The position numbers were made by a program, and so were the translations under genes. Below are positions 5,419-6,793 of a stretch of 6,793 nucleotides of DNA, in pieces (position 1 is the first letter of the stretch; each line of letters starts with the position of its first letter). The stretch comes from an uncultured bacterium (GTDB lineage: Bacteria > UBA4055): contig CALMWI010000005.1 in assembly GCA_937873545.1 (NCBI GenBank), positions 1 to 6,793 on the forward strand, given 5' to 3'. The notes under the pieces are model-generated. The model was not told where the DNA came from, ran no database searches, and saw nothing but the letters and a program-made list of their open reading frames with translations.

Positions 5419-6720
5419 ATGGAAATAACCCTAACAATATCAGCTATTTTATTCAGCATCACAGCCGCAGTATTCCCGTTCAGAATAGGTAAGTTAAAGA
5501 TCGACATGGTCAACGGTTCGATCATTTCTATTATACTGCTTGTGATTTTTCAGGTAATTGATTTTGAAACTATCAGACTCGGTCTTGCCGGTGACGGAAG
5601 GCTTCGACCATGGGAGATCGTCGTCATATTTTTTACGGTCGCCTATGTCAGCGTCAGCCTTGATATTACAGGTGTATTCGATTACCTCGCATACAGGATA
5701 GTTCTGCTTTCTAAGGGTAACGGAATAAACCTTTTCATATTTTTCTATGTTTTCTCAAGCATTCTGACGGTCTTTACCTCGAACGATGTTGTGATACTTA
5801 CGCTCACACCTATCATATTCTATCTGGGCAAGCATGCTCATCTGAACGTAATTCCTCTTTTATTCGCCGAATTCTTCGGAGCGAACACTCTAAGCATGTT
5901 CCTCTACATCGGTAATCCGACAAATATTATAGTCGGAAATTCAATCGGGCTGGGTTTTCTTGAATACACTCATGTAATGTGGCTGCCTTCCATTGCCGCC
6001 GCCGCCGCGAATCTTATTCTGTTGTATATGTTCTTTAAAAAAGATATAACGGTAAAATTCGGCCAGAAGCTTGAATCAGCCTATGAAGTAACAAGCTGGA
6101 GTGACGCTGTGACCAGTTCAGTAATGACTATAATTATGCTCGGTATTCTGGCTTTCTCACACAAACTAGGGATGCAGATATGGGAAGTAACAGCTTCGTT
6201 CGCTGCGGGTTTTATCATCAAAGATATAATATTCGGCATGGGCGGTTTTCAAAAAACGGTCAAAAAAATACCGTGGCAGATACTTCCGTTCATCCTTGCT
6301 TTTTTCATATTGGTGGCCAATCTGAAACATATCGGGGCTGTTGATTCGCTCGCGGCTTACGCATCAAACCATTCACACGGTCTCGGGAGCAGCATCTTTT
6401 TCAACGGAACAATAGGATTTCTGCTTGTGAATATGATCAATAACCAGCCTGCGACCATACTTTACAGTAATATTTTGATCAGCGATCAGTTCGTAGTAGA
6501 TCAAGTGTCATTCTACGGAGCAGCCTACGCAGTAATAGCAGCGAGCAATCTTGGCGCGAACCTAACTCTAATAGGTGCATTGGCGGGGCTAATGTGGAAG
6601 AGGATCTTGAAAAAGAAAAAACTGAATATTTCATATTGGTACTTTTTTAAAGTGGGAATGGTCATCACTCCGGCAGTCTTTTTTCTGACTCTTCTCACGC
6701 TTTATTTTGTGCTGGTATGA
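5419..6720 (+). CDS. ArsB/NhaD-type ion transporter (IT superfamily) membrane protein
   Basis: This 433-aa polytopic inner-membrane protein has about ten to twelve hydrophobic segments and two-fold motif placement typical of ArsB-like permeases. The first-half re-entrant motif is FTSNDVVILTLTP (119-131), followed by YIGNPTNIIVGN (163-174). The second half has IPWQILPFILAFFILV (284-299), NMINNQPATIL (338-348) and SNLGANLTLIGALAGLMW (376-393), before a final KKKLNISYWYFFKVGM segment like the ArsB C-terminus. Known relatives export arsenite or antimonite, exchange Na+/H+, or carry organic anions; the substrate is not decided here. No arsR, arsC or arsA lies nearby, which weakens an arsenic role. 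The ATG lies 35 nt after pdxJ and lacks a clear Shine-Dalgarno; an upstream in-frame stop (5401-5403) leaves no other ATG start. Confidence 0.88.
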   Translation: MEITLTISAILFSITAAVFPFRIGKLKIDMVNGSIISIILLVIFQVIDFETIRLGLAGDGRLRPWEIVVIFFTVAYVSVSLDITGVFDYLAYRIVLLSKGNGINLFIFFYVFSSILTVFTSNDVVILTLTPIIFYLGKHAHLNVIPLLFAEFFGANTLSMFLYIGNPTNIIVGNSIGLGFLEYTHVMWLPSIAAAAANLILLYMFFKKDITVKFGQKLESAYEVTSWSDAVTSSVMTIIMLGILAFSHKLGMQIWEVTASFAAGFIIKDIIFGMGGFQKTVKKIPWQILPFILAFFILVANLKHIGAVDSLAAYASNHSHGLGSSIFFNGTIGFLLVNMINNQPATILYSNILISDQFVVDQVSFYGAAYAVIAASNLGANLTLIGALAGLMWKRILKKKKLNISYWYFFKVGMVITPAVFFLTLLTLYFVLV

Positions 6721-6727
6721 AAAAACA

Positions 6728-6783
6728 GTGTCATGTAGCCAATGTTATGGGATGTTTGTAATTTCACTGGATTACATGATCAC
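6728..6783. repeat. Imperfect inverted repeat after the transporter gene
   Basis: GTGTCATGTA (6728-6737) is complementary to TACATGATCAC (6773-6783) over 10 bp with one bulged base; the spacer is 35 nt. A competing smaller hairpin, TGTAAT (6757-6762) with ATTACA (6771-6776) and an 8-nt loop, shares the right arm. There is no T-run, so this is not a standard intrinsic terminator. The window ends 10 bases later, so the context is incomplete. Confidence 0.4.
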
Positions 6784-6793
6784 AACGAATTAT

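Noticed and set aside
5408..5428. Six-codon open frame (ATG CTG AAT TCA TGG AAA TAA) overlapping the transporter start, as a regulatory upstream frame.
   Set aside because: It has no ribosome site and is short enough to occur by chance.

Overview
The window is AT-rich bacterial chromosome with tightly packed genes, standard stop codon use (TAA, TAG and TGA all end genes) and clear Shine-Dalgarno sites before most of them. A lipobox-bearing lipoprotein, PdxJ (the DXP-dependent vitamin B6 route), an ECF sigma/anti-sigma pair and several lipoprotein or TPR proteins of no well-known family suggest a Gram-negative bacterium. An uncultured lineage of the FCB/Bacteroidota-like kind is possible, but that is only an impression; nothing here fixes the phylum. 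No CRISPR array, transposase, integrase or phage gene is visible.

Layout. Positions 33-105 (minus) hold tRNA-Arg(CCU), with its own near-consensus promoter (130-158) starting just past the stop codon of the next gene. Positions 160-726 (minus) encode a small uncharacterised lipoprotein. Between it and the rightward genes lies a compact regulatory region (720-789) with two strong, face-to-face promoter matches and a perfect 7-bp inverted repeat.

The first rightward unit (814-3152) reads: a 74-aa helical protein, a UPF0104/LPG-synthase-TM flippase-like membrane protein, an ECF sigma factor, and a membrane-anchored zinc-finger (ZAS-type) anti-sigma factor. It ends at a clear intrinsic terminator (3183-3210). 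The order suggests a cell-envelope or redox stress circuit, but its signal and regulon cannot be read from this window.

The second rightward unit (3268-6720) reads: an easily missed 59-aa GTG-start gene, rlmH (TTG start overlapping the stop of the 59-aa gene), a two-TM TPR protein with a distinctive C-terminal motif, pdxJ, and an ArsB/NhaD-type (ion transporter superfamily) membrane transporter. This looks like a housekeeping cluster: 23S rRNA modification, pyridoxal phosphate synthesis and ion transport. A promoter before the 59-aa gene is plausible. The last 73 bases hold overlapping inverted repeats but no classical U-tract terminator.

I do not see a convincing new multi-gene system. The best leads are the translationally coupled small gene before rlmH, the colliding promoter region at 720-789, the ECF/ZAS pair linked to a flippase-like protein, and the motif-tailed TPR protein.
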